Positions 8,972 through 17,121 of a stretch of DNA of 38,880 bases are shown one piece after another. The position numbers and the translations under genes were made by a program. Numbering within the stretch: position 1 is the stretch's first letter; the number at the start of each line of letters is the position of its first letter. This stretch comes from Lachnospiraceae bacterium (GTDB lineage: Bacteria; Bacillota; Clostridia; Lachnospirales; Lachnospiraceae). Location of the stretch: contig JAKSRV010000007.1 in the NCBI GenBank assembly GCA_024403435.1, positions 1 to 38,880 of the forward strand, written 5' to 3'. The notes beneath the pieces are model-generated. The model searched no databases. It was not told the origin of the DNA and was given only the letters and a program-made list of their open reading frames with translations.

Positions 8972-9793
8972 CTACAGTACATCAGCAAAATGTACTCTTA
9001 ATCTCTTGAATATCGCAGTTCCTATCAGCATAAGCACAATGGTAATTCCCCAGAAATACAGGTTGTACCAGCCATGTTCCCAAAACCAGGTCTTACCATA
9101 TACAGCATCTCGGTAGCCGTTTACTATATATACAAGAGGATTTATCTTCAAAACCATCTTGAGCGTTTCATTCTTGAATGATGCTATATCCCACATGATA
9201 GGTGTTCCCCACATGAGAATCTGCAGCATAATTGTAATAATCTGTGTGAGATCCTTGAAGAACACACACACAGCCGATGTGGCATACACAAGTGCCAGCA
9301 CCAAAGCAAATGTACAGAGACTGTAATACAGTATCTGAATCGTATAAAAGCTCGGATAATATCCGTATACCGATGAGAGCACCAACAATATGCATATGAA
9401 AAATGTATGTGTAAACAGCGCTGCTACCACTCGAATAATCGGCAAAATACTGATATTAAACACAACTTTTTTGACCAGATAATTGTAGTCAATCAAACCG
9501 TTGGTACCACTGTTTAATGCCTCATTAAAGAAGAACCAAGGCACCAGGCCAGAGGTCAAAAACAACACAAACGGTACATCTGTACCACTGCTTCTCTGGT
9601 TGGGGAAAATCAGGCCGAACACAACATAATAAAGCGCTACGGTTACAAGAGGCTGAATCATCCCCCACACAATACCGAGATATGAGCCTGCATAGCGCTT
9701 CTTAAAATCATTCTTTGCCAGTTTCCAAATCAACTTACGATTAGTGATTGCCTCAGCAAAAATATTCAATTTATTTTTTGAGGGATTACTCAT
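8972..9793 (-). CDS. wzm: ABC-2 type polysaccharide export permease (Wzm)
   Basis: A 273-residue membrane permease with about six transmembrane segments. It carries the family signature near the N-terminus, LAKNDFKKRYAGSYLGIVWG, followed by PLVTVALYYVVFG and the cytoplasmic-loop motif WFFFNEALNSGTNGLI. With Wzt it forms the pore that carries the lipid-linked, finished polysaccharide across the membrane. Length and order (wzm then wzt) are normal for O-antigen and teichoic-acid exporters. The ATG start has only a poor ribosome site, and the gap to rmlC upstream is 48 bases. Confidence 0.93.
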   Translation of the reverse strand: MSNPSKNKLNIFAEAITNRKLIWKLAKNDFKKRYAGSYLGIVWGMIQPLVTVALYYVVFGLIFPNQRSSGTDVPFVLFLTSGLVPWFFFNEALNSGTNGLIDYNYLVKKVVFNISILPIIRVVAALFTHTFFICILLVLSSVYGYYPSFYTIQILYYSLCTFALVLALVYATSAVCVFFKDLTQIITIMLQILMWGTPIMWDIASFKNETLKMVLKINPLVYIVNGYRDAVYGKTWFWEHGWYNLYFWGITIVLMLIGTAIFKRLRVHFADVL

Positions 9794-9841
9794 AAGCCAA
9801 AAACTTCCGTTCCGTCACTTCGTATGACCAGTCAGATTTTA

Positions 9842-10393
9842 TTATTTATTCAAATCCAGGATGCTTCCCCACTTGGTATCGCGCTCTGAGAAAACCAGTT
9901 CCATATCATCTGCGATAGGCCATTCAACACCAACCTCGGGATCATTGTACATGATTCCGCCCTCATCACCGGGATGATAGAAATCAGTGCACTTGTAACA
10001 AAACTCCGCATAATCGCTTACTACAAGAAATCCATGTGCAAAACCTTCGGGAATATAGAACTGCTTATGATTTTCAGCAGAAAGAAGCACTCCCTTCCAC
10101 TTTCCGTAGGTTGCAGAACCCTTTCTCAGATCAACGGCAACATCAAAAACTTCGCCTTTAATTACACGAACAAGCTTAGCCTGAGGATGATTAATCTGGA
10201 AGTGCAGACCTCTGATAACACCTCTCTTTGAAGCAGACTGATTATCCTGTACAAACACTCTGTCAATTCCCGCTTCCTTCATATCTCTGGCATTGTATGT
10301 CTCAACAAAATAACCTCTTGCATCACCTATTACATTGGGGGTGATAATCTTAAGTCCTTCGATTTCACAATCCTCTACCTGAATTTTTCCCAT
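9842..10393 (-). CDS. rmlC: dTDP-4-dehydrorhamnose 3,5-epimerase
   Basis: Third enzyme of the dTDP-L-rhamnose pathway: epimerises dTDP-4-keto-6-deoxyglucose at C3 and C5. The protein has the RmlC pattern GDARGYFVETYN, then FVQDNQSASKRGVIRGLHFQ, the catalytic histidine region and FYIPEGFAHGFLVVSD, a standard cupin of normal length. I take the ATG at 10393 (183 residues) rather than the GTG four codons upstream, because GTGAGGAAT just before the ATG is itself the best ribosome site. The final reductase, RmlD, is not in this window. Confidence 0.95.
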   Translation of the reverse strand: MGKIQVEDCEIEGLKIITPNVIGDARGYFVETYNARDMKEAGIDRVFVQDNQSASKRGVIRGLHFQINHPQAKLVRVIKGEVFDVAVDLRKGSATYGKWKGVLLSAENHKQFYIPEGFAHGFLVVSDYAEFCYKCTDFYHPGDEGGIMYNDPEVGVEWPIADDMELVFSERDTKWGSILDLNK

Positions 10394-10455
10394 AGTATTC
10401 CTCACTAACCCTATAAAAATCTACAAGTATATAAATCCACTGATATAAAATTATA

Positions 10456-11763
10456 CTAGTAGTAATAAATATCTAAATCAACATTTCCGACTATTCCGTC
10501 CACTTTACCCTTGGACGAATACTGCCACATGGTATAGTAGCCTGTATACTGCGGAACACTTACCCACTCAGCATCCCATATCTCATATTTGTCGAGCACT
10601 GAAGTATCCAGGTTATGATACAACCAGCTTCTGGATGCATATACTCCGGAATTGTAACCGGCATTTTTTACAGTTCTGCAAAATGCATCACAAACCGCGG
10701 TCCTGGTTGCTACATCCAGGCCGTCAGCTCTTCCGTTTCCACCGGCACCTTCCGTATCAATGTATATCGGGAGCTTGATATCATACTCTCTGACCATCGA
10801 TATTACAGCAGATGCCTCTTCTACTGCTTCAGTCTCATTCACGGCCTGGGTGAAGAAATATACCCCAACCTCAAGACCTGCTGCCAAAGCACCTCTGATA
10901 TTCTGTACAAAATAGGAATCCTCTACAAGCGCACCGGTAACCGAGCCTCTGTATCCCGCTCTGATTATTACAAACTGCACTCCGGCCGCAGCAACTTTAT
11001 TCCAATCGATATCACCCTGATACTTTGATACATCTATACCGACTTTCTGTCTGGTTCCGCCCGGCTTGAGCTGCACCATCTGGTTTTTATCTGCCTCGGC
11101 AGCAGCCTCGGCAACGGCGGTATCCTCCGCCTCCGCATCTATCTCCGCTTCAGTCTTTATTAACAGAGCTATATCTTCGATAACAACATATTCCACGCGC
11201 TCTTTTACTCTGACGGTAGTTGCTGTGGTAGGCACCTTGTATCCGTCAATCGGAAGCAATTGTACCTGATAATCACCGGCCCTCAGTGCACCTGCGTAGA
11301 TCACCCCGTCCTTATCCAGATCTTTATACTCATCTGAATTACCGGAAGCATCTGTAATTCTTATGCTGAAGCTCTCATCCTTGACCAGTTCCCCACCATA
11401 GTCAATAACCTGTACTCTCAGGTCCTTCTCTATGGAAGTTACAAGAATTGATAGCCTGTTGGACATATCTCCGGCATTTTCCAGAAATTCATCCTTTTCC
11501 TGATCAAAGAACGTAGGATCGGATAAAAATCCGCTCAGATTGTCGCCGACCTGTCCGGTAAAATAAGTAGTTCCGGATGCATTGAGAGCGGTTCCGTTTT
11601 CGCCTGCAGCATCAGATGTCTGCACCGAATTATTCGTTTCCGACTCATTATTGGCATTCAAAAGAGAGGTGATGCCGCCATTTGAATAAACTACTATCAA
11701 CAGCAGAAGAATCACCACTCCAAAGCAACCTATAACAGATAGCTTTTTAAGCCTAGAGTCCAT
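10456..11763 (-). CDS. Membrane-anchored GH25 muramidase (short form)
   Basis: About 435 residues: a short cytoplasmic start, one transmembrane segment (about 9-26), a Ser/Asn-rich stretch, an Ig-like domain (about 113-198) with the motif [11 protein letters not shown], an Ala/Glu-rich linker and a GH25 lysozyme domain (about 240-435). The GH25 catalytic region is complete: [13 protein letters not shown] (Asp 244) and YIDTEG (Asp 336, Glu 338), and the domain ends [14 protein letters not shown]. It should cut the glycan of peptidoglycan outside the membrane. The Ig-like domain closely matches one in the long GH25 protein at 13858-16833, so the two are paralogues. I choose ATG 11763, preceded by GAGG, over TTG 11769; it overlaps the end of rmlA by 11 bases, so the gene is firmly part of the sugar operon. 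Being sandwiched between rmlA and rmlC is unusual for a cell-wall hydrolase. Confidence 0.9.
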   Translation of the reverse strand: MDSRLKKLSVIGCFGVVILLLLIVVYSNGGITSLLNANNESETNNSVQTSDAAGENGTALNASGTTYFTGQVGDNLSGFLSDPTFFDQEKDEFLENAGDMSNRLSILVTSIEKDLRVQVIDYGGELVKDESFSIRITDASGNSDEYKDLDKDGVIYAGALRAGDYQVQLLPIDGYKVPTTATTVRVKERVEYVVIEDIALLIKTEAEIDAEAEDTAVAEAAAEADKNQMVQLKPGGTRQKVGIDVSKYQGDIDWNKVAAAGVQFVIIRAGYRGSVTGALVEDSYFVQNIRGALAAGLEVGVYFFTQAVNETEAVEEASAVISMVREYDIKLPIYIDTEGAGGNGRADGLDVATRTAVCDAFCRTVKNAGYNSGVYASRSWLYHNLDTSVLDKYEIWDAEWVSVPQYTGYYTMWQYSSKGKVDGIVGNVDLDIYYY

Positions 11764-12631
11764 TTGCAACCTCTACAAGATATTTACCGTAATCTGTCTT
11801 CATGAGGGGTTCAGCCAGCTTGAGGAGCTGTTCCTTATCAATAAAGCCTCTCTTGTATGCGATTTCCTCGATACATGAAACATACATTCCCTGACGCTTC
11901 TGGATAGCAGATACAAAATCTGCTGCAGCAAGAAGCATATCGTGGTTACCGGTATCAAGCCATGCGAAACCTCTTCCGAGAGTCTCTACACTCAGCACTC
12001 CCTTGTCAAGATAAGCATTGTTTACAGAAGTAATCTCAATTTCACCACGTGCGCTGGGTTTTACATTCTCAGCTATTTCCACAACACTGTTGTCGTAGAA
12101 ATACAGTCCGGGAACCGCATAATTACTCTTGGGATTAGCAGGCTTTTCTTCGATAGATACAGCCTTGCCGTTCTCATCAAACTCAACAACACCATACTCC
12201 CTGGGATCTCTTACATAATATCCGAAGATGGTAGCTCCGCCTTCAGTCTGTACACGCTCAGCAGCGTTCTTCAAAACCTTAGAGAAGCTCTGACCATAGA
12301 AAATGTTATCTCCGAGCACAAGTGCTACAGCATCATTTCCGATGAATTCCTTACCGATGATAAACGCATCCGCAAGTCCTCTCGGCACTTCCTGAATCGC
12401 ATACTCAAACTTCATACCAAGCTGGCTTCCGTCGCCGAAAAGATCCTCGAATACAGGAAGATCTCTGGGGGTGGAAATAATCAAAACCTCTCTGATGCCT
12501 GCAAGCATAAGTGTTGAAAGCGGATAATAAATCATCGGCTTGTCATACACAGGCATAATCTGTTTTGAAATTGCCTTAGTAAGGGGATAAAGACGAGTAC
12601 CGGATCCACCGGCAAGTATAATACCTTTCAT
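11753..12631 (-). CDS. rmlA: Glucose-1-phosphate thymidylyltransferase
   Basis: Makes dTDP-glucose from glucose-1-phosphate and dTTP. It is 292 residues, the normal length for RmlA, with the nucleotide-binding start [20 protein letters not shown], then [20 protein letters not shown], the metal/substrate motif [10 protein letters not shown] and [16 protein letters not shown]. Ribosome site AGGAGAAC before the ATG. The 116-base gap to rmlB upstream contains a hairpin, so this part of the operon could be attenuated. Product feeds RmlB. Confidence 0.97.
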   Translation of the reverse strand: MKGIILAGGSGTRLYPLTKAISKQIMPVYDKPMIYYPLSTLMLAGIREVLIISTPRDLPVFEDLFGDGSQLGMKFEYAIQEVPRGLADAFIIGKEFIGNDAVALVLGDNIFYGQSFSKVLKNAAERVQTEGGATIFGYYVRDPREYGVVEFDENGKAVSIEEKPANPKSNYAVPGLYFYDNSVVEIAENVKPSARGEIEITSVNNAYLDKGVLSVETLGRGFAWLDTGNHDMLLAAADFVSAIQKRQGMYVSCIEEIAYKRGFIDKEQLLKLAEPLMKTDYGKYLVEVANGL

Positions 12632-12682
12632 GTTGTTCTCCTAAAATAAATACTGTTTTACTATTAATAAAAATCTATTTTA

Positions 12683-12711
12683 TGATTGCGCTCGATACTT
12701 AATCGCAATCA
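12683..12711 (-). terminator. Hairpin between rmlB and rmlA, possible partial terminator
   Basis: TGATTGCG and CGCAATCA (8 bp) enclose a 13-base loop. On the minus strand the stem is followed by TAAAATAGATTTTTATT, a broken T-run. As an intrinsic terminator it is poor; as an attenuator or RNA-stability element inside the operon it is plausible. Confidence 0.3.
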
Positions 12712-12747
12712 ACTCAATATCTTCAGATCTCAATAATATCCGTGCAA

Positions 12748-13833
12748 TTACTTTCCTGCGTACATATCTTCATAGTACTTCTGATAATCGCCCGAAGTAA
12801 CATTGTTCATCCACTCTTCATTCTCGAAGAACCAAGCGATAGTCTTCTTGATACCTTCCTTGAACATGGTCTCGGGATACCATCCGATTTCGGCCTTAAT
12901 CTTATCGGGTGCGATAGCATATCTGCGATCATGACCCTTTCTGTCTTCAACATATGTAATAAGATCCTGATTTATATAAGCCTTACGAGGATCACCTTCG
13001 GGAAGCATCTCCTGAAGTGTCTCAAGAATAATATTGATAATCTCAATATTCTGCTTCTCATTATGTCCGCCGATATTGTAGGTCTGGAAAAGTCTGCCCT
13101 GCTCCTGAACCATGTCGATAGCCTTCGCATGATCCTCAACGAACAACCAGTCACGTACATTTTTACCGTCACCGTATACAGGAAGCTTCTTGCCATGAAG
13201 TGCATTATTGATAATAAGAGGAATAAGCTTCTCAGGGAACTGGAAAGGTCCGTAGTTATTTGAGCAGTTGGTAATATTTGCAGGGAACTTGTATGTATCC
13301 ATGTAAGCCTTTACCAACATATCAGATGAAGCCTTTGATGCAGAATAGGGGCTATGAGGATCGTAAGGAGTGGTCTCATAGAAAAATGCATTGTCATCAT
13401 CGGGAAGTGAACCGTATACCTCGTCGGTAGAAACATGGAGGAACTTCTTACCCTCCTTGAAGCTGCCGTCGGGAAGTTCCCATGCCGCCTTTGCACAGTT
13501 AAGCATAACTGCAGTACCGAGAACATTAGTCTGAACAAATACTTCGGGATTCTTGATAGAGCGGTCTACGTGGCTCTCTGCCGCAAAATGTACAACGCGG
13601 TCGATATCATTCTCAGCAAAAATCTTGGCAATAGCCTCCTTATCGCAGATATCTGCTTTTACAAATGTATAATTGTCTCTGTTTTCGATATCCTTGAGAT
13701 TTTCAAGATTTCCGGCATAGGTAAGTACATCTACATTGATAATTCTGATTTCATTGCCATACTTCTTAAACATATAGTGAATGTAATTTGAACCGATAAA
13801 TCCGGCACCGCCGGTAACAAGATATGTTCTCAT
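12748..13833 (-). CDS. rmlB: dTDP-glucose 4,6-dehydratase
   Basis: Converts dTDP-glucose to dTDP-4-keto-6-deoxyglucose, the branch-point intermediate used by RmlC and by WecE (21761-22888). Rossmann NAD site TGGAGFIGSNYIHYM at residues 7-21; HFAAESHVDRSI, STDEVYGSL with the catalytic Asp-Glu, YSASKASSDMLV with the Tyr-x3-Lys, and NCSNNYGPFQFPEKLIP are all present. At 361 residues it is slightly longer than the roughly 340-355 typical. AAAGGACAAAGAAAA precedes the ATG, 24 bases from the long GH25 gene. Confidence 0.97.
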   Translation of the reverse strand: MRTYLVTGGAGFIGSNYIHYMFKKYGNEIRIINVDVLTYAGNLENLKDIENRDNYTFVKADICDKEAIAKIFAENDIDRVVHFAAESHVDRSIKNPEVFVQTNVLGTAVMLNCAKAAWELPDGSFKEGKKFLHVSTDEVYGSLPDDDNAFFYETTPYDPHSPYSASKASSDMLVKAYMDTYKFPANITNCSNNYGPFQFPEKLIPLIINNALHGKKLPVYGDGKNVRDWLFVEDHAKAIDMVQEQGRLFQTYNIGGHNEKQNIEIINIILETLQEMLPEGDPRKAYINQDLITYVEDRKGHDRRYAIAPDKIKAEIGWYPETMFKEGIKKTIAWFFENEEWMNNVTSGDYQKYYEDMYAGK

Positions 13834-13857
13834 TTTTCTTTGTCCTTTGCTAAAAAA

Positions 13858-16833
13858 TTAGTAACCAAGATATGACTTATTAAGGTCAACCTTACCGCTT
13901 ATACCGTCAATAGTTCCCGAATCGGTGTACTGCCACATAGAGTAGCTTCCGCTGTAGGTACATGAGGTATAGTACTGTGCAACCCAAATCTTATAGCCTG
14001 TAAGCTGGCTTGCATCAATCTTGGTGGTAAGCCATGACTTGTTTGCGTAAATACCTGCTGTGTAGCCTGCATTCTGGATGGTCTTGCAGAAGGTCTTACA
14101 TACCGAAGTTCTGGTAGCAACATCTATCTTGTCACCTCTTCCGCCGCTCGCCTCTACGTCCAGGAACACGGGATATGAAATGGTATACTTTGAAATTCTG
14201 TCAAGAACCATTGATGCCTCATATACTGCCTCCGCATCATTGATAGCCTGGGTTACAAAATATACACCAATCTTGAGGCCTGCTGCCTGAGCACCCTCAA
14301 TGTTTTTCTTGAAGTTAGCATCATCGATCAGACCACCGAGAGTAGAACCTCTGTATCCGATTCTGATAATTACATAGCTGACACCCGCAGCCTTAACCTT
14401 GCTCCAGTTGATATCTCCGTTCCACTTTGAAACATCGATACCAAGAGTTCCGTTACCGGCAACCAAAGCTCCGGTACTGTCAAAATTGTAAAGCACTCCG
14501 TTGATGACCTGCTCTCCGGTTACAGGCTTACCCTCTGCAGTGTAGTAGTAAGTCTTGCCGTCGATAGTCTGCCAACCGGTATAAATAGAATTTGCATAAT
14601 AAAACGTAGGGAACGGATTGGCGGTGCAGTCCATATATGTTGCTTCACGATAACTGTCGTTACCGGTCTGTATATAGAGCTGAACTGTCTTGCCGTTTAC
14701 GGTTGCTGTAAGCTTATCTGTTCCTGCATATACTGTTACTGCCAATGTTGCTGTCACTGTACTGTCTGCAGTCTGGGTAACAGTTATATTTGCTGTTCCT
14801 GCAGCCACACCCGTAATTGTGAGCTTGCCGTCCTCTGCCAATGCTGCTGTAGCTACTCCTGTCTGTGAGCTGGCTACGGTCACGTCTGCAGCGGTAATAT
14901 TCGTCAATGTTACCTGCGCTGTAGCGGCCTTTCCCGCAAGAACTCCAAGAGTTGTCTTGTTAATTGCAATGGTTCCCTTATTTGAAGTAACGGTTACGGT
15001 AATCTTCTTCTCTGCAAGAACCTTGTCTCCGTCCTTAAGAGTCAGTGTAACGGTAGCAGTTCCCTCCGCTACACCCTTAACGGTAATCTTTGAATTGCTG
15101 CAACTATCGATTGTTGCTGCAGTACCTTCTATACCGGCAGTTACTGTAGGAGCGGCAGCACCTGTTGTAGTCACGGTAATATCAGCCCCCGCAACCTCAT
15201 TTACCTTAACGGTAATGCTTTCAGCACTCAAGGTCATTGATCCTGTTGCTGCAGGTGTTTCTCCGGGATTTTCCGTGTTGCCTGTATTTCCGGTATCGCC
15301 ACCGTCACCGGTATCTCCGTTAACGTTACCGTCTTCACCCTCTGCGACAACAATTATTGAATTGTTGTAATCAAGTGATGAAAGAGAGAAAGGCATAATA
15401 ATCGCTGCAGTATCTGTCAATGCAGTATAGCTGTCCTTCTTGCTGCTTTCAACAAAAGCTACTGTATTGCTTAATGTTCCATTACCGGCATCCGCGCCGT
15501 CTCTGATAGTATCCTCAGTAGCCTCGTTGATATCACCAACTCCAAGAATTTCTCCGGATACATCTACTCTTTCATAAGCTATCTCGGATCTGACATCAGG
15601 CTTGATATCAGCGGGAAGAACATATCCGGCATACTTAGTCGCATCAAGTTCCTCAAGGTGAAGCTTGTAGGTACCTGCCGCTATATCCGAATAATAAATA
15701 ATTCCGTCCTTATCAGAATCAGACCAAGTCTGAATTGTTCCGGAAGGTGTAGTTACAGTCACAACAAAAGGAACATTTGCAATCAGCTTACCGGTCTTTT
15801 TATTGATAAATTTAATCTTGAGGTCCTTTACCACCGATACGGTTTCAAACGATACCTCAACCTCGTTGGTATAATCAATTTCCTCATATATTTCCACATC
15901 ATCATCAGGGAGATCTACCACATCGGGTACAAATTCTCCACCGATTCTTGCCTCATAAGCAGCTGCCAGTCCTGTACCGCCGATAACATCAATTCCTGCG
16001 AGCTGCGAACCGGCTCCGCCAAGTTCGGGATTATAAGCAATACCGTTCTCATTAATATTGCTTACAGGCTTTGCAAACGGTTTTCTGATAATCATATAAC
16101 CGCCCACAACAATCAGCGCAAGAACAACACATGCCGCAAGAGCAATCATCAGCTTCTCTATTGCTCCTCCCGGCTTCTTGGTATCCTCATCCTCTTCGAA
16201 ATCCTCATCAGTCTCCTCAAAAGCTTCAGACTGTGCATTTCTTACAGGGCGACGCTTAGAATCATCTTCCACCTTTACAATAGGCTTTTTGTGTACTCTC
16301 ACTCCGCCGGCTGCCTCAACACTGCTTCTGGCCGTTTTAGCCGATGCTTTTGATCCAAATTCATCATCTAAAACAACACTACCGCTCTCAGCAAATTCAT
16401 CATCATAAAAATACTCAACATGATCGTCAAAATACTCCTCATCGGAGATGAATTCAGCGATATCTTCTTCTGTAATATTCTCATCAACGGATTCGGAAGA
16501 AACATCCTCGATTTCATCTGCAATGTCATCATCCAAATCTTCATCATCCAAGTCGTCCTCGTCCAAATCACCCGCTACTGCGTACATAGAATTTGAATAG
16601 TTCTTCTTGGCCGGTTTTTTCAATTTTTCATCACTGCCATATACACCGGCAGCATCTTCATCATAGTCATCCGCGCCGGTTCGAATCTCATCCGGTTCGT
16701 CGAAATCATTCTCATTTGCGAAACGATTTACAGACTCATCAAAATCCTCTGCATCGGCAAATTCATCTGTCAATGAATCGAATTCAATATCAATCTCTCC
16801 GGTGTCGCCAATAGGCTTTCTTGTATTTCTCAC
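13858..16833 (-). CDS. Long multidomain membrane-anchored GH25 muramidase with acidic cytoplasmic domain
   Basis: About 991 residues, inside to outside: a very acidic cytoplasmic region (1-225) including EEYFDDHVEYFYDDEF at about 132-147; one transmembrane segment (about 227-249); a Cna-B/Ig-like domain (about 337-425, motif SDKDGIIYYSD); a Gly/Asn/Asp linker; two Big_2-like bacterial Ig domains (about 533-616 and 619-702); one or two cell-wall-binding repeats (GWQTIDGKTYYYTAEGKPVT, about 752-771); and a C-terminal GH25 domain (about 796-991) with GIDVSKWNGDINW (Asp 800) and FLDVEAS (Asp 892, Glu 894). It should hydrolyse peptidoglycan at the outer face of the membrane. The open frame runs back to a GTG at 16905, but a promoter -10 lies inside that extension, so I choose the GTG at 16833 with AGAGGG nine bases upstream. 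It is the first gene of the polysaccharide operon. Confidence 0.88.
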   Translation of the reverse strand: MRNTRKPIGDTGEIDIEFDSLTDEFADAEDFDESVNRFANENDFDEPDEIRTGADDYDEDAAGVYGSDEKLKKPAKKNYSNSMYAVAGDLDEDDLDDEDLDDDIADEIEDVSSESVDENITEEDIAEFISDEEYFDDHVEYFYDDEFAESGSVVLDDEFGSKASAKTARSSVEAAGGVRVHKKPIVKVEDDSKRRPVRNAQSEAFEETDEDFEEDEDTKKPGGAIEKLMIALAACVVLALIVVGGYMIIRKPFAKPVSNINENGIAYNPELGGAGSQLAGIDVIGGTGLAAAYEARIGGEFVPDVVDLPDDDVEIYEEIDYTNEVEVSFETVSVVKDLKIKFINKKTGKLIANVPFVVTVTTPSGTIQTWSDSDKDGIIYYSDIAAGTYKLHLEELDATKYAGYVLPADIKPDVRSEIAYERVDVSGEILGVGDINEATEDTIRDGADAGNGTLSNTVAFVESSKKDSYTALTDTAAIIMPFSLSSLDYNNSIIVVAEGEDGNVNGDTGDGGDTGNTGNTENPGETPAATGSMTLSAESITVKVNEVAGADITVTTTGAAAPTVTAGIEGTAATIDSCSNSKITVKGVAEGTATVTLTLKDGDKVLAEKKITVTVTSNKGTIAINKTTLGVLAGKAATAQVTLTNITAADVTVASSQTGVATAALAEDGKLTITGVAAGTANITVTQTADSTVTATLAVTVYAGTDKLTATVNGKTVQLYIQTGNDSYREATYMDCTANPFPTFYYANSIYTGWQTIDGKTYYYTAEGKPVTGEQVINGVLYNFDSTGALVAGNGTLGIDVSKWNGDINWSKVKAAGVSYVIIRIGYRGSTLGGLIDDANFKKNIEGAQAAGLKIGVYFVTQAINDAEAVYEASMVLDRISKYTISYPVFLDVEASGGRGDKIDVATRTSVCKTFCKTIQNAGYTAGIYANKSWLTTKIDASQLTGYKIWVAQYYTSCTYSGSYSMWQYTDSGTIDGISGKVDLNKSYLGY

Positions 16834-16891
16834 TTGAGCAATCCCTCTCATCATATTGTGGTCAGGGCATAACATCCCATAGTTATCTTGT

Positions 16892-16920
16892 ATTATAACA
16901 TTCACCGCTCATCTATTCAA
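16892..16920 (-). promoter_or_regulatory. Promoter of the polysaccharide operon
   Basis: TTGAAT (16920-16915) and a perfect TATAAT (16897-16892) are separated by exactly 17 bases on the minus strand. Transcription would start near 16885, which rules out translation from the GTG at 16905 and supports the start at 16833. It would drive the genes from the long GH25 gene to the tandem GT2 gene. Confidence 0.75.
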
Positions 16921-16937
16921 GGCGACGAAAGTTAAGA

Positions 16938-16949
16938 TTCCTTAAGGAA
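16938..16949. promoter_or_regulatory. Palindrome TTCCTTAAGGAA in the divergent promoter region
   Basis: A perfect 12-bp palindrome just upstream of the minus-strand operon promoter (-35 at 16915-16920). Its core CTTAAGG recurs at 17029-17035 next to the plus-strand gene's promoter. A possible operator for a shared regulator; no regulator gene is in the window. Confidence 0.35.
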
Positions 16950-17017
16950 CAGACATATTGCACAGGCACCGAGATCTCAAGGATGTAGGAATGATACCAC
17001 CAATCAAATCAGTTTTT

Positions 17018-17067
17018 TCTTAATATTTCTTAAGGTTCATTTTCAACATAATAATAGATGTTATAAT
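17018..17067 (+). promoter_or_regulatory. Candidate activator-dependent promoter of the SGNH-like gene
   Basis: A perfect TATAAT at 17062-17067 has no good -35 hexamer at the right distance. Instead TCTTAA occurs twice as a direct repeat one helical turn apart (17018-17023 and 17028-17033), next to where the -35 should be. This layout is typical of sites for OmpR/PhoB-type activators. The -10 lies about 55 bases before the start codon at 17122. Confidence 0.4.
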
Positions 17068-17121
17068 TACAGAAGATAAAATTGTTAGTATCATAATACT
17101 TGCGAGGTTATGTAGAAATTT

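Noticed and set aside
14690..15370. 226-residue plus-strand frame rich in Val, Ala, Ser and Thr, looking like a secreted protein
   Set aside because: It is the complement of the Thr/Val-rich Ig-like domains of the long GH25 gene; composition explains it.
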